This document shows, piece after piece, positions 61,818-64,000 of a stretch of 64,000 bases of DNA. The stretch lies in NCBI GenBank assembly GCA_943737045.1, contig CALSFV010000247.1, forward strand, positions 1 through 64,000. Direction: 5' to 3'. Positions within the stretch are counted from its first letter, which is position 1. Each line of letters starts with the position of its first letter. The notes below the pieces were generated by a model. That model ran no database searches. It was not told the origin of the DNA and saw nothing but the letters and a program-made list of their open reading frames with translations. The translations under genes and the position numbers were made by a program. The DNA is from Parapristionchus giblindavisi (taxonomy: Eukaryota > Nematoda > Chromadorea > Rhabditida > Diplogasteridae).

Positions 61818-64000
61818 TGAAATTATTAATACTATAGTTTATAGTTAATAGTTAACATCTAAAGTTAGTATTGCGATATTTATAATAGCAATGAAAATTA
61901 CTCATCAGACTTTCCAATGTTCACAGTCAATCCAATTGTTTATGAAATAAAAATTGAAACGAAAAGAAGAACTAGTAACATACATTATGCTAAGACCAAC
62001 AATTTTTGGCTCCGCCAACTGGTCAGATTTCACCAAAAATTTTAAAACTGGTCAGATTTGTCAAAAATCGCTTATTTTTCGCTTATTTTCACGTAAATAA
62101 CGTGATAACGTTTTTACGACAAGATAGGAGTGACATAAACATAGAAAAGTGGTCAAAACCCGAACGAATAAGCATACAAATTGTGGTAAACCACTTATCA
62201 ATATTTGCCCTATTGGCAGCAGAGATGTGCATTTTTAGTTTTTCGCTTTTCCGATACTTTCTCGAAATAAATTTTTGCAGATACTTCCCCGAAACAAATT
62301 TGCAATTCTTCCGTTTCAATATATCAATAGTAAACTTTAGCGCATTGATATTTTCGAAAGAGCAAATATTGTTTAATTTTTTTTTGTTTTTTTTCGAAAT
62401 ATCCTTGATTGGCAAAATTCAGGCGAGTCGCATTTCGGTTTCTTTTGATCTCTGAATGAATGGTACGAATGAGTGGTGTCCAAAATGAGACGAAAGAAAA
62501 CTATATAGTTAAATTAATATTATTAATAGATGCACAAGAATTAGTATGCATGCACTTTAAATACGGTATAAATAAGTAATACCGCTGCAGTATAAATAAG
62601 TCTATGAGTGTCCTACCATTCGTTACATTTGCCTTGCGTCCTCCTCTGTCCTTACGGCGGAGGTTACGGCGTAGGCACTAGGGTGGCGAGAACCAGTCAC
62701 TACTTACTAGCCCTAGTAACAGTCTCTCTCTACACAACCGAGAGAGGCACATTTACGACCTCTCGTGCGACGGTTAGTAGTGATGAGATCATCGCAACAT
62801 TAGTGACTTATTTTCAGCTACTCTTTTTCTACTCCTTTTGGGATTTCTCGGCTATAAGTATTCGAAATTTGTAAATCTGAATATGTTTGAAATCTACAAG
62901 CTAAGAGCTATTTACCAAGTCTGCAATTGACTGTCAAAGAACACTTTTTTTCAATTTTTCGTGTATACATTCTTTCAAATCGGATCGGAATCGGACGATA
63001 ATATAATTTATTTCCTTTATCAATATTTTTATATTTTCTTTTTTGTATTTTTCATTGTTATTCGAATTACTTTAATAAAATATTTACTACAATGCATGAC
63101 TTGAAAAATTGAAGAAATTTAAAATTGTCCTTTTGCAGTCAATTTTAGGCTTGTAGAATAGCCCTTGATTTGTAGATTCCAAAATTATATAGATTTGCAT
63201 ATATTGATTACTTAGAGCCGAGAAAAAAAAACAAAGAGTAGAAAAAGAGTAATATTTCTACTCAACCGTGACCCCAACGCACGGCTGCCATAGGGGACAG
63301 AAGAGTATCAGAGAGAGTGGAAAAGATTGCGCACTAGTTGGAGAGAGATAATAATTAGTGACTAGTGACTGGTTCTCGCCACCGTAGTAGGCACGTAAAG
63401 CAAATGTGCATTATAAGGGCAAATAAACTAATGCTCAGAGTATTTTTCGGCAGCTTATTGTTAGCATGTTATTTAATAGGGTGGTTTACGAAAGCTCGTT
63501 TTCCTCTGCAGTAGTTTTTTTTCCAGGATGATCAAGTGCACGAAAGGGACGAGACAAGTGGAGAAAGAAATAGAGAATTGATTTTTTAAAATTAATGTGA
63601 TAAAGATTAAAATTGAAATAGTTTTATTGTGAACTGATGTGATATAGATTTATCATGAGCTGTAATAAAGGTTTGTGTTCGTGCATATGAAGGACTATTG
63701 AATTGAAAGAATATAAAGAATTGCGAAATACACGGTATGACACAATAAGAGAAATCGATCGGCGACAGAATTAGCAGACAAAAAGTGTCTGACATGTCTG
63801 CGCTCTCGCTTTTTCTTTCTATTCGCTGTGAGACCCAACAACAATTTCTGCAGAATTCAGGCATTAATCAGGATTTTTCAATACTTACTAATTACTGTAA
63901 GATTGTTCTTTTTCATGATTCAGGAATGGCGCGAATTTTTTCAAATCTGTATTTTTTTCTTATACGGAAATGCCTTCGTGATCACGAACTACGCTTTTGG
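61818..64000. other. Probable PINK1 intron, no exon recognised
   Basis: No kinase motif is visible on the minus strand from 61818 to the window end. The region includes a hAT-like MITE (62679-63386). The 149-codon frame at 62006-62455 is low-complexity Phe/Ile-rich sequence with no family. Confidence 0.5.
62679..63386. mobile_element. 708-base hAT-like MITE
   Basis: Ends TAGGGTGGCGAGAACCAG and the inverse of TACGGTGGCGAGAACCAG are flanked by an exact 8-base duplication GTAGGCAC (62671-62678 and 63387-63394), as in hAT elements. An inner inverted pair contains AGAGTAGAAAAAGAGTA and AGCCGAGAAA. No transposase. Confidence 0.92.

Noticed and set aside
62006..62455. 149-residue frame on +, and its minus-strand partner
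   Set aside because: Phe/Ile-rich low-complexity translation in the PINK1 intron with no domain.

Overview
The window looks like nuclear DNA of a nematode. It is AT-rich, with small exons joined by GT-AG introns that are mostly 40-100 bases long, and its gene families include a single-pass UDP-glycosyltransferase and a DUF229 protein, both expanded in nematodes. Starts often follow a TTTCAG-like acceptor, as expected for trans-splicing. The species cannot be named from sequence alone. All gene models were joined by eye from open reading frames, splice sites and family resemblance.

Layout. 1-356 is a CCCTCT microsatellite, and 357-7976 holds no gene I can support. A rhodopsin-class GPCR lies on + at 7977-12711. 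After a gene-poor stretch with a TIR/tRNA-like repeat, a small charged coiled-coil protein is on + (16151-16713), followed by a UDP-glycosyltransferase on - (17048-19927). 20085-22260 has a multi-TM reading frame split by a mobile element and two small minus-strand genes, one for a PPxY-tailed membrane protein and one for a myristoylation-type protein. 22889-26051 is dominated by a mariner remnant and foldback elements. A DUF229 gene is on - (27038-32306) with two MITEs in its introns, then a LINE fragment (32918-33779). From about 34823 to 41522 lies a giant imperfect palindrome with arms near 3 kb, interrupted by a younger LINE tail. 43268-64000 is the conserved block: BRI3-like (+, 43268-44503), BCS1 (-, 45242-49020), ZNF598 (+, 49697-58679) and the 3' part of PINK1 (-, 59612-61817, running off the window).

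Genes in common pathways. BCS1 (complex III assembly) and PINK1 (mitochondrial damage signalling) are mitochondrial. ZNF598 is the E3 ligase that marks collided ribosomes. BCS1 and ZNF598 are divergent across 676 bases and may share a promoter. ZNF598 and PINK1 converge.

The most unusual content is mobile DNA. Besides the giant palindrome there are TIR elements with recognisable target-site duplications of TA, TTA, TTAA, TTAT or 8 bases. Several sit inside introns, and two lie exactly on 5' splice sites, leaving a usable donor. One intronic family has four copies with 8-base duplications (three of them imperfect) in BCS1 and ZNF598. A TTAA-flanked family carries tRNA-like Pol III promoter boxes.
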